Assembly: GCF_001640805.2 (NCBI RefSeq)
Contig: NC_066848.1
Location: 10,950,396 to 11,014,395 of the forward strand
Direction of reading: 5' to 3'
Origin: Lates calcarifer
Taxonomy: Eukaryota > Chordata > Actinopteri > Centropomidae
DNA length: 64,000 nt
In this document: positions 38,898 through 50,800 of the stretch, in pieces
Position numbering within the stretch: position 1 is the first letter of the stretch
Layout: each line of letters begins with the position of its first letter
The notes under the pieces: generated by a model
Seen by the model: the letters and a program-made list of their open reading frames with translations, nothing else
Databases searched by the model: none
Told to the model about the DNA's origin: nothing
Made by a program: the position numbers and the translations under genes

Positions 38898-41800
38898 CTC
38901 TCTTCCTCTCTGCGTATGTGTGTGGTACGGAGAACACTTCTGACCCTCACCATATGGAAGTTTATTTCAATAACTTGCCGTCATTGGTGCATGAACTTTG
39001 ACCTCGTTGGGTGTACTCTTTGACTGCGACTGTTGTATGGGTGTGGTTCAGAGAGGAAATTAATGTTTTATCAGCCTGCATGAAAAAACAACAACAGTGT
39101 AGTGGGTGGGAAAAGAGAAACGACTAAATTTAACTCATCAGCTGCTGCCAACTAAAATAAAACCATCAGAGGACAGTTTCCTGTTGGTTTCCCTTCCAAA
39201 ACATCTGGATTTTCTTTAGGTTGATAAAATCTGTGTTTATTGTGGGCACAGCACAGCCTTCTTGACATAGTATGAGCTGGAATCTGCATAAGAAGTTAAC
39301 ATGCTTCACACTCTTGGTGTTTCTTGATGGTCTATAAGACACACAGACACACCAATGAGGGGCATACACGGTCTGCTGTTTCCCACATTTACCACTGAAT
39401 CATTTGCCATCATTGTGCATTTGCTGCTACACTCAGTCAAGCTGTTAACCTATAGTATGTAATTTCCTCTTATTTCTACCTTCTCCACAGTATTAGCGTG
39501 CACTCTTCTTGCCTGATGTATTCAGGTGGCGCAGTAAAGAGGGAGAGCAGCACATCCTACTCATTCACTGGTAAGAGAGTATGTGGGAGGAGGTGATAGC
39601 AGGCAAGCATTCACTGTGTGCAATGTCCTCCTCAACAGCAAAATTTAGAACATGAGACACGCTCAATATGCAGAGGAAAAATATGCCTGGCAAGAGATTT
39701 CTGCAGTTTTCCTCCATTTATGGTTAGATACTGATCTGCAAGTGATTCCTGCTTAATAAAACATGAAGTACTGCCATCACGAAATCTAATTTAGATGTAC
39801 TTTAAATCATATGTGTTTTTATATATTATGTGGCATATATGTCGGGGGTGGAAGCTTGTCCCTCCCATTTTTTTCAGTCCAGTCCAGTCCTGTCTGAAAG
39901 CTTGGTCTCCAGAACCTCCTCTGACAAGTTTCCCTGCTTCTCCTGTGAGAATAGGCAGCCGCTGTCACAGAGGAGACCGAGGGAGTTCAGGAGATCAGAG
40001 GCAAAAGCAGCAGTTGCCTCTCTTCTGGGAAACCAGATGACCCTCTTCAAAGTGATAATGTAAACAGCTCTCTAGCAACTGGTGGAAACGTGGGAGTTTG
40101 AAGTAAAACGTGAGGAATTTTCCTGCAGGATAAGTGAACGACTAAGACCATACAGTAAGTTGTTCTCTCTACCTTTTTACCCACTGAAGCAGGCATTTGG
40201 TAGAGCTAAGATCAAAGCAAATAAGTTATATGGCATGGTGCACTTTTGTGATCTGTGGGCTTTGAAGCTTTTGGAGAGTTCTAGGTTGTTTTCAATATAC
40301 TGACAGCAGACAGAGGACACTTTAGGGTCCTTGAGAAAGGAAATTCTTAGCCACAAGCTCTGATACTTGTATATGCTGTAAAATATGAAGACATTGTGTT
40401 ATATGATTTGCAGTGCATTAATGTTTTTAGCAGTAAGACCTGATAGACCTGACATTTAGCTGTAACACTGCAGTAGATCCTTATTACTAAACTGGCCTGT
40501 CTGCAGCTGCACTGTCAAATCCAGCTGCCGAGGCTTCAAACAGCTGCTTTCAATTAATGTCACCATCTAGAAGCATTACTCTGAACAAGCATTTGTTGAC
40601 TTTAGATGTGGGGCTGGGGCAGCACAGGATTTCATAACATGTGTGCCTGGTGATGTGAGTTATAGACAGCCATAAAAACCAAAATGGCAGGTCGTGACCC
40701 ACACCCTTTCACCCGTGCAATAGATTGTTCCTGTTCCAGTTTGAGCCTTTACGCAGCCTTTTTCATTTTATGAATTTTACGTTAGATTGAGTTTTACGAT
40801 GTCATCGCCTCTTCACTAAATGAGTTTCATAATAAATGGTATTCTTTTACGGCACTAAATTTGGATACTTCCCAGTTTGTAGTAAATGTCAGCAAAAATA
40901 TGTGTGGTTTGCAGGAAATTTGCATTTTCCCATAGTCTTGGTCTGAACGTGACAACATACAAGGGATTTGTTAGCCAAACCGCAGCCTCAGAGTCAGTTA
41001 AAGTGAACCACACACTAACCACTAGCTCTCTAACATGGAGGCCATCCAAAGACAACCACAGTAAGGACTACAGCCAGCTTCTCCACTTAGGTAAACAAAG
41101 TCTGTCTCTTTCCACACCACTGCAATGTTTGTGTGTGTGCGTGAGCGTCTGTATGATTATGTGATATGTGTGTACCGATGCGGTTCTACACCCAAGCGCT
41201 GTGAAGGCACCGATCCAACTGTAACAATGTAAATTGTTTCAGGTTCAAAGTGTGCTCTGTTGTTGCCACCCACCCTGCTGTGGGAGTGTAGCAGGACCAT
41301 TTTTAGCAAGTTGTGGATGTGTGATATATTCTGTGTGAAGATATCAAAACGATGGCATTGTTTTGTAGAAAAAAAACTCAGTGGTACAAGTTCTCTTCTC
41401 TCTCCAACCTTCCCCGCTAGGTTGATGCACAAGCTTTGTATGCAAGTTTTGCTTAATGCAAATGTGCATTTTAATGTACAGTATTCCTGAAAAACTACAG
41501 GGGAGGGGAGTTCTTGTTTCCAGTCTGGAAAACGCAGTCGTACTCATCTGTGCTCAGTAAGGTTTGACTGTATCCTGGAAATAGGCCAGGAGCCTAACAG
41601 TGTGGAGGTTTACATAATGTACTGACCAGTCATTTAAATTGTCCAAATGTCCATCAAGTGAGACATTAAAACAGCAATCTAAACAGAATTATATCAAGTT
41701 AATTATACTGTCTGCATGACAGAATATCTGGACAATAGCACAGATAACTGGCCCAAAGATAACTGGGCTGAGAACATTTACTCTGTGAATATTTAGATTT

Positions 41801-43214
41801 TTTTGAAGGCATGTAAAATGTGGTCTAAAACTCTCTCCATGATCACATTCAGGTTTTGAGGTCAGACAGTGTACAGCTGTGTTGGGATGATTACTGGTCA
41901 AATTATTTCAAAAATATTCAAATATTTGGATCTGGAAACAAAAATGAAGCAGCCCAGATTACCGTGTTGTCATGGGGCTCCAACCAGTCGGTATAATTTA
42001 GCCTGCACTCAGGGTTAAGGGTCATTGAGTTGATAAATAAGGTGCCCCGCAGTGGCCAAAGATTAATTATCAGAAATGGATATCTGGGAGGGGGCTGGCA
42101 AAACTCTGACATCTTTCAAAGAAGTCTGTAGTTGGAAAGAAAACAGTTGTGATTTCAGTCTACTAGGAAATCAACACAGAATAGTTCTGGCTAATGAGGA
42201 AATACAATGACCCTTTACCTTGTGCTGTAATTACAAGAAAGAATAATAAGTCAAAGAGGCAGAATAATCAGTGTTATATTTGCTAATGAGATGATAAGTT
42301 CTCCGCATTGTGTTTCCACAGGCTGGTACAGTTCTGGAGGAATTCTAATTTTTCTTTTTTCATGTCGTATGCAGATAACACTCCTCTTGTCTGCAACAGT
42401 GGACGTTATCTGGTACCTATTCACTCCTCTCTTCCTAATTTTGCCTCAGACGAGAGACGGCATAAGCACTGGTTACCGCGGCAACCATTCTGGTTACAGA
42501 CCTGAAACAAAGTTGTCTTTTTTTTAACCCTCCAAATTAATCATCATAAAAATGTTAATCTGTAGCTCTGAGTGTTTGCAGTTTCTGATTTGTAACAATA
42601 AAACTTTCATAGTTATTTTAATATGAAGTCTGTTTTTTTTTTAAAAAAAAAGGCTGTGTTGTGCAACAATTCAAAGCAGACACTGGTCTGTATATTTTTT
42701 TGTGCCGCACTGCTTTCTGGTGACATTTGTGGTCCCTGAGAATACAGGATGAATTTAGACCACTTTCTTTCTCCTGACAGCTTGAACGGCAGACGGGGAG
42801 ATTAAGAAAAAGAGACAAACTGTTTCTTTTCATTGCACAGAATTTTACAGCTGCTAGACAGGAATCCATCTGATTTAACTGGGAGACATTAAGTATAATA
42901 ATATCCACTGAACCAAAAAGGCCTGGTTTGATGTAGTCTGGCATTAACACAAATCACCTGTTAGATTGTCCTGAAATTAGTTTTAATGACTTAAAAATAA
43001 CTATCCTAGAATTATGGAGGAAAAATGAGCCATGAAAAATAATGAAATGCTGTTTGAACTTTGCACGAAGCAGCACTTGTTGTGCATGGTTATCAGGTGT
43101 TAGGTATCTATATATACAGTAATTATGGTGTAGTTTTCTGTACTATCCCAACTACTGTGGATTAATTGACAGATTAAGACAATTATATGTAAAAAGTCAA
43201 TAAAGTTAAATGTA

Positions 43215-43560
43215 TTAAAGGGGAACTTCACCAATCTGACATGTGAAGATTGTTCTAATCATCATGGGGACCACTGCTCAGCCTATGAGTACATTTAAAT
43301 AACCCTGATGATGTCATTACGATGTCATCAGGGTTATTTCAGCTTGGGCTGAGTTTACAATGTCTGCGTTTCAAACTGGAGGTGTTAACAGTATTGAGTT
43401 GTATTATGAAAAGTGCAGGATCCAGTGTTTTTGGAGTTAGAGCCATACTAGGTAATAAAGTTAAGATATCTCATCTTCAGCTGCTTTTATTGTTTACTTT
43501 TATCTGTCTCTCAGAAGTTCCCCAACTTTATGAAAGTTCAAGCTAAAATAACTTCCATTC
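43215..43560. repeat. Dispersed repeat containing a perfect 14-bp hairpin
   Basis: Begins AAAGGGGAACTTCACCAAT, a start shared by a common fish element. It includes arms AATAACCCTGATGA (43298-43311) and TCATCAGGGTTATT (43325-43338) around a 13-nt loop. Confidence 0.45.
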
Positions 43561-46399
43561 AGTACCAGGGGAGGACAGAGTGTCACCTGTATAATTTGGA
43601 TGAGCTTAAGGATGAAATGTATTGTCATGTTATACTGTTCTTTTAATGTTAGACTTTGAATTATCTTTTGGACATCTGACAAAAAAACCTATGACAGTGT
43701 TATGTGTTTAATTTCTTAAATTTATATCTGACATAATGTATTGGCTTGCTTGGCTTTCTGTTTTCTCTTGGTTCTGAGGGTGTTAGTTGTTTTTTTTCCC
43801 ACTTTACATTTTACATTGAATGTATGCTCAGTCACGATACTGAGCCTACTAACTGCCAGTTTGTAATTTTAATAATTAGAAAGCAGCCCTAAGAATGACT
43901 ATTCAATGACCTCTTACACATTCTCACTACACCCTAACTGAACAGTCAGTAGTTGTCATGTTCCTGCTAAAGCTTTTTCCTGTTCTGAGAATCCTGATAA
44001 AGCACCAGCCTCTGTCTCGTTATGTACCTCCTCAAACCTATCAGCAGCAGAAACCAGCCCAAACTATGGGAGAGAATTCACAGGTCAAAAGGTGACTTCA
44101 TGCATTCCCACTTTTTCATTACAACATACTCTGCCTGCCATATCGCCAGACCTCTTTCTGAAACTCAACCAAGGTTCAACCACAACACGACACTGCTCAT
44201 CATTCTTTGTGCTGATGTCTCTTTCTGCCTGTTTTACTGCGCATTTTTACACTGGTTCACACAATGGTTCCTCATCTAGCATGACACATTTACAGCCTTC
44301 ACCCACTTTTCTCTAAAGCTCTCTAAGAGTAAGCTAAGACTTTTTGTGTTCTCATAGTTTGCAGTTTCTCTTGAGTTCACTCCTTACAGAGAGACTCAGT
44401 TCTGTTGTTTTGCCTTCTGAGTTGTCTTTTGTTTCTCAGTTTCCACCACACAGCTGGTGGTTTTCAACCAACTTTTACCAGCTCTCACTGTTCATATCAA
44501 ATGAGGATGTACTTGTGTTGATGCACTAGTATGGCTGAAGGAAACAGGAGAATTTTACAGCAGTAAACTCGCTACGGGGGGAAATCAGCAGAACTGACAA
44601 GATAAACTAGAGTTACTAGATGACGGAGGGTCTTCCTTATGACCTGACTGTAACTATGAAACAAAGCAAATGATAGTGTCATTGTTTCTCAGGCTTCCTT
44701 TAACAAAGCTAGCACAAGATAAACTTTTCACTTACTGCATCAATATTTAGATTTTTTATAGTGGTAGCTCTTGGATTTGGAATGATATGGTGGTTATTTT
44801 CCTTAATTCCATATTTCTATTGTACATGTTCATTGATTTATCTATGGTGCATTTGCATGTCTACATTTGGAGAGTATTTCCAGTGGAGTAGCTAGTTTGT
44901 GATAAGACAAAAGTGTGCTTTCAACTGTGGACATCAATATCCTGAGCAGTAATCTGTATGAACGAGACATGGACTAATAACATCTGACATTTGGTCAATG
45001 CTTCCAAGGTAGACTGCCCTCACTGAAAAGTTCAAATAGTCAGCAAGAATGCGGAGGCTGGCGGGTGGGAGGACGTTGTGCATCTGTGTGTGTGTCTCTG
45101 TGTGTATGTGCAGACATTTAAGCTTGTTTCGGTGGGAACCCTGCCAAAAAACAGGGAGGCAGGGTTTCAGGGTTTGAGGGGGGTCACACTGCTCTGCAGT
45201 GAGAAAGTTCTGCTTTTCATTACATCAGCCCATATGTCCACATATCTGCCCTGCCTCCCTGACTCCACTCTGTTTCCTGGAATTGTTATGTCAGTCAGTG
45301 ATCCAATCCTTCTCCCTCTTACTCCTAAAATTTAGATATTTGCGTGAGCATGTCTGACCGTGTCTGATTAAAGGGGGGTAATAACTCTGTCGACTGGCAG
45401 CAACAGGGCGCTGAGAAAATCAGAGATTCCAGAGTTGCATTCACTTAATATGGAATGCATTTGAATATTGCTACAATACTCTTTGGAGAGACTGACCAGC
45501 AAGGCAGAAAAGAGTTGAGAGGTAGGGGTGGAGAGAGGAGGGATCCCTGCTCTCTTTAGCAGGATAAATCTGCACAGCTTCGCATTCGCTTTAATCTTGA
45601 TCTTATTTCCACTTTTCTAGTTAGAAAACCTATTTAATTCACTCAAAGAGAAGCAGTGTGCAATTGTTTTTGAAAGAACCCAGCATGAGGCTCCATTAGC
45701 TGGTGTTATTACTGATATATTAGCATTACATGAACGTATGCGCTATATGATTTGCAAGAAAGCAGAGCCAGCACATTCAGTGGTGGACATTATATTTTTA
45801 AAAGTCTGATGCACATTACAATATTTTACAATATTTCAAATCTCATGTACTGATGTATATGTTTGGCACATGAGCAATTCATTGTATTTGTGGAAGTGGG
45901 ACTAAGTGTGATGTGACTAAAAGAACCAGAAATAGTAGTCTCTCCTTCTTGAAGGAACATCTGTGTTTCATTGCTTTATGTGTGCAAACATCCTATATTT
46001 TGGAAAACTTTTTTTTTTCTTTTCTGGTGGAGGTGCTCACTTTTTTTTGAAGGAAACACTTGTTCTGGCTTTGAAGTGCTCTGTTTTTGGTATGGCTGGG
46101 CCCAAATAGCTTTGATGGAAACCTCTACTGAGCTGCTGTGAGAACACAGGAGCCTCAGTTATTTATGAAATGAAGAGGCAGGAGTTAATGAATCACGCAT
46201 ACAGAGACAGAGACAGGGAGAGGAAGAGAAGAAGATTTATCAAAATAAAAATATCACAAGAACTCTGCTTCAAGAAAAAACTGCAGCAATCCTATAACAA
46301 GTTCCTTCAGGGATATTTGGAATACCACAAGAGATAAAACAATACCACAGAAATAAGGTCGTTACAAACCCCATGTTTGGGAGAGCTACAGGGAAGAGC

Positions 46400-46630
46400 C
46401 TAAAAAACATGAACTGGTCCTGAGTGGTCGTTCCTTTGTCCCACTGAATACATAAGGCCTAGTGGGTGGATAAGTGAAGTCACATGGTCACTTTTCCTTT
46501 TTCCCACACAAACACACCCACATCCTCCTCCATGCAGCCACTCTTCACTCTTCAACTCACTCCTTACCCGCAGCGGGCAGTCTGCTCCGTCTGGATACTG
46601 TAGCAGCACCAAGTTGCGCCCTGCAAGCTC

Positions 46631-46678
<48 letters not shown>

Positions 46679-46798
46679 CAATGTATACGAGTCGGAAATA
46701 ATACAAGCCTGGTTTACGTTTAATCTACGTCTGTGGAAATTCGACATCACATCGTCCGGAGTGGGCAGTTAATTCACGCGCTGGGCACTTTGTTTCAG
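46400..46798 (+). promoter_or_regulatory. add3: add3 promoter region and noncoding first exon
   Basis: A locally GC- and CpG-richer stretch ends in a good donor, TTTCAG followed by GTAATT at 46799. No ATG-initiated frame in it joins the adducin frame, so this fits a noncoding 5' exon spliced to 47596. The exon's 5' limit cannot be read from sequence. Part of the leader is a long CT tract. Intron 1 is then 797 nt. Confidence 0.55.
46633..46676. repeat. (CT)n microsatellite in the add3 leader
   Basis: About 44 nt of uninterrupted CT dinucleotide, upstream of the donor at 46799. Pyrimidine-rich leaders can affect start-site choice or translation; here this is inference only. Confidence 0.9.
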
Positions 46799-47595
46799 GT
46801 AATTTCCAACTTACAATAACAGTTTTCCTCGTGGGTCTAGTTGCCCGCTTTGTTTTTGTACCCTCCTCTCGCGCTACTTTTCGTAGTATTTTGGCTTAAA
46901 GTTGAGACTGAGTGGCATGCCTCGAGTGCTGTGGATAACATGCGGCTGCTAAACCAGCAATGAAAGAGTTATTTTTGGTTTGGTGGTGTTGAAACTACTG
47001 TATTTCCAGGCCTAATGTAATGTAGTCCTGGCTGTATCTCTCCTGTATCCCTCCACCCCCACATCCAGGTAACACTGCAGCACCAGAGGCGCTAACAGCT
47101 ATTCAAAATGGCTAATTTACATGAGGCCTACCTTTGTTTACTGTTGACAATGTTTTATAGCTTCGGGCTGAATAGTATAAGTGGGGGAACTGTTGCTGCT
47201 TTCATCTCACACTTTATAAGCTGGCCTCTTCAATCTGTGAAGAGAAGAAAGAGAGAGGGAAATTTTGTGCCAAAACACACTAAGTGAGATGAAATGAGTG
47301 TGAGATGTTCACATTCATTGTTGTGTTATTAAACTGTGCTTAGTTCTGTGAAAATACTCACATTATGCTCACAGTAGCTGTGACTAAATCATCCTTTTTG
47401 GCCATCAACAGCTTTGTACTTACAAAGCACCATCAATCATACAACAATGTTCTCCTCTCTTTTGTCTCCATCCCTGTAATTAAATGAGTCACCACTGCAC
47501 ACATACAGTATCTTTTCTGTTAAAACAAAACCCGTTGCCTTGACAGCCTGATTGTGAAGTAGGGCTAAGCTGTGATGTTTCATGCTCTCCTGCAG

Positions 47596-47835
47596 ATTCC
47601 AGAGGAAGAGTGAGGAGGCCACGGCAGCGAGGACATGAGTCTGGTGGAGGTGAGGCAGGCAGCGGGGTCCCTGACCCTGGCCCTGTCCAGCAATGACTCC
47701 AAGGAGCGCTACTTCGACCGAGTGGACGAGAGTGACCCTGAGTACCTCCGCAGCAGGAACATGTCGCCAGACCTGAGGCAGGACTTTAACATGATGGAGC
47801 AGAAGAAGAGGGTCACCCAGATCCTGCAGAGTCCA
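47596..47835 (+). CDS. add3: add3 exon 2, first coding exon (codons 1-67)
   Basis: Acceptor TCCTGCAG ends at 47595; 39 nt of leader precede ATG 47635. Donor GTATGT starts at 47836. Ends in phase 0 with ILQSP, as in mammalian adducins. Residues 1-22 are unlike human ADD3; from KERYFDR on the match is close. Confidence 0.93.
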
Positions 47836-50800
47836 GTATGTAGCCTGCAGCTCCATAGAAGTGCCCTCCTACACACAAGCTTTCACTGCGTATGAGTAAT
47901 AAGCAGCAATTTTAGAGCCACAGAGACATACCATACCTTCACTCAGGACTGACTGAAAAGCACTATTTTTTCTTGTTTATGTGATAGTCATTGTATATGC
48001 TCAGCTGTATTTAGATATGGGTTTAGAAATGAGTTTACTGTGTATATTATTGACACTTGCTTTTGCCTTAGCTTCTAAACATACTCTAGGAGTTACAGTT
48101 CCCTGAAATGTATTTTTAATACTACAGTTTTAACTTCTATTATTATCAGTTAACACTGTTACTATAAATGTGTGTACTAACCACTATTTTTTGAAGGTAA
48201 AATAGAGTGTCTGAGCTATTTCTTAATCACACTTAATATACTATAGACCATAACTGTAATGTAGTAAGGACTTAAACAATTAAATTGATAAATCAAATAG
48301 TCCATTGGCAGAAAATGGCAACAATTTTGATAATCGTTAGTTGTTTTTCAAGCAATATATCTGCTGGTTTTCTTCTTGCATTATACAGAGAGATGTTACT
48401 GTTATTTAGCCTACCCTCACTGACATAAATGAGCTGGACAAAATAACAGAAACACCTGTCAGGATAATGTAACACAATTCTACACAACCACAAACTGCTG
48501 CCTCCAAAATGATCATGCAGTTGAACTGTTACCTCTTTAAAACAGTTTCAACAAAAACTGAACATCATCACCTTTGTGAAGGTAAGATTTACTGCAGAGC
48601 CCTTGTATTAGACTGCATCCATAATAGCAGATATTATCTCAGTATAATATAAACCATAAGGATGATAAACAGAGCAGTGTAGTCTGGTTAGAGTACAAGG
48701 AGGCGCAATAAACACATGCCAATGAAGTGTATGGAAATAAGACGAGCCCACACTCATCTGCGATTGCATAACAGGCCCAACAAGTAGACCTCATCTCATC
48801 ACCATGGGAACTGTGGTGGGATAGAGCAGAATGCTGGAGCTTAGCTGCAGCACACACAGGAAAATAGTTCTGTTTCAAGATTCACAGGCTGCTCTTAATG
48901 GCAAAAATTGATGGTCAGGTTTAAAGTGAGCCCCCCCTGCTTCTGGTGAAAACCTCTTTTCACAGACATACAAAGAGATCTTTAGTAGTCTTTCGTGATT
49001 TGTGTACAGTTGTAATAAGGAGCGTCTGAAAGCATGCTGTGCTCCTTGACACGTCCTGAGGAGGTGTTGGAACAAGGTTAAGGTTAGGTTGTGTATATAT
49101 GAGTTGCTAGGTTAATGGAGCTATACAATGGTGTTTGTGTTTCCTCTCTTCTCACCTTACCTCACATCACCTTACCCTAAATGAATAAAAGCCTTTCCTT
49201 TTTGTCTACAGGTGTTTAAAGATGAGTTGGAAGGCCTGATTCAGGACCAGCTCACAAAGGGCAACAACCCCACAGGTCTTTTGGCGCTGAGACAGATAGC
49301 TGACCTGGTCATGGCTAGCACCTTGGGAGGGGCTGGCCCCTTGACTTCGCCCATCAGTGAGTGGCAGTGTGGTTTCGCGTTTGAGTGTGCGAATGTCTCT
49401 GTCTCTCTCCCTTTGGGGCTGATTGTCATTCAGCGCGTATACTCTGTCTGTGTGCATTATGCGGGCTGAACATCTTCATTGTCTGAGGATGAATTCTCAG
49501 ACTCTTGTGACACTGAACAACCCTGAAACAGCAGAAAAGGCAAAAAGTTGTTGACAGCATTCTTCATTGTCAGTGTTTCCATTGAGTAGCCCTCATGACC
49601 AGTCTTAGTAATGAATTACAGCAGCTTGCAATGCTAATTATGCAAGTATAACCTCTATGCCTTATTCTTCTGGGGAGGTTACAGAGCACCCCGTAGCTAA
49701 AAGGATCAATTTAAAAAAGTCTTACCATCAGAACTGTAAATGTTGGGAAAATGTCACCGTAGGAAATGGCTGTGAAGTCGCCAAGGCAGCTGTGCTCTTT
49801 TAAAAAGCTTAAGTGGCTGTAAAAGATAGGGTCCTGTATCATTAAATGGTCTTATATGGTATTCAGTCCAAAAATATCCTTCAGTTTCTTTCTGAGAAAG
49901 GCCTTTTTAAAGATTCAACTGTAGAGACTCAAGCTTCCTGGAATCTCTAACTTGATATGTTATGGATTCAAACCACATGAACATCCTTGTAAATGTTTGA
50001 AAAATTACTAATTTAATACTGTTGATACATCTCAAGTTACTAATGGTGTTATATCTTGTGCCAGGCTTTGGGATGGTGAGTCCAGTCAATGACCTGTATG
50101 GCATTGAGACTCCCTCCTTTGCTAAAGGGGAGAAACAGAGCCGCTGCAGACTGGCCAGCCTCTACAGGCTTGTTGACCTCTTCAGCTGGGCTCGTTTTAC
50201 AAGCTCCTACATTACTGTGAGTACAACTTCACAATCACGCTCCAGTGCACACCTGCTTATGTATGCAGCACAGGGTTTGTGTATCTTTATGTGAGCCTTG
50301 TGTTCTCCGGCTCCTGGAAGGCTTAAAGGGGAATACCTCTTTATTTTCAGAAACCATATATTATTTATGGTTTGGAAAAGTAAGATTTGTGAATATGAAC
50401 AGCTCCCCAAATAGCAGGAAATTCACACTGAGATATGTGATGAACACCTGAGATGTCAAGATGTAAAGCTCAGATTTTCCCCAATGGCAAAGCCCTAGAA
50501 AGTCAGTTTTATCAACCCACGCGCCGATTTTTGAGTTTTTCGGAGTGAAGAGAGCTTTCCTGTGTGGTTTCAAAGTTTCCTGTATCCTTGAATTGGTGAA
50601 ATGGGTCTTTCTGCACTGACTAGCTTCTAACCCAACTTAAAGATTTTTTTTAAAGTGTAGAGATTTGGTCTCCCATGACATCAATGCTTTTTAACTGGAT
50701 TTTGTACCCTGACAAGATTGAATTTATAGGGGAGACACTCCTGCAGAAGCATCATAAGGGTCAGAAATACATTGAACATATGTATCTTTTACACTGTAGT

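Larger units (their letters stand above)
16839..46400. other. Intergenic region between SorCS and add3
   Basis: About 29.5 kb without a gene I can support. Contents: dispersed fish repeats (listed separately), one LINE 3' end, simple repeats, and several repeat-free blocks rich in TAAT/ATTA words that may be regulatory. No reading frame resembles XPNPEP1, the human neighbour between SORCS1 and ADD3. Exon-like segments at 25200-25580 and 39490-40155 are described as findings. Confidence 0.6.

Noticed and set aside
46400..46750. 116-codon antisense frame with Arg-Glu repeats
   Set aside because: Translation of the CT microsatellite opposite the add3 leader.
47437..47856. 139-codon antisense frame over add3 exon 2
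   Set aside because: Shadow of the sense coding exon, which matches adducin.
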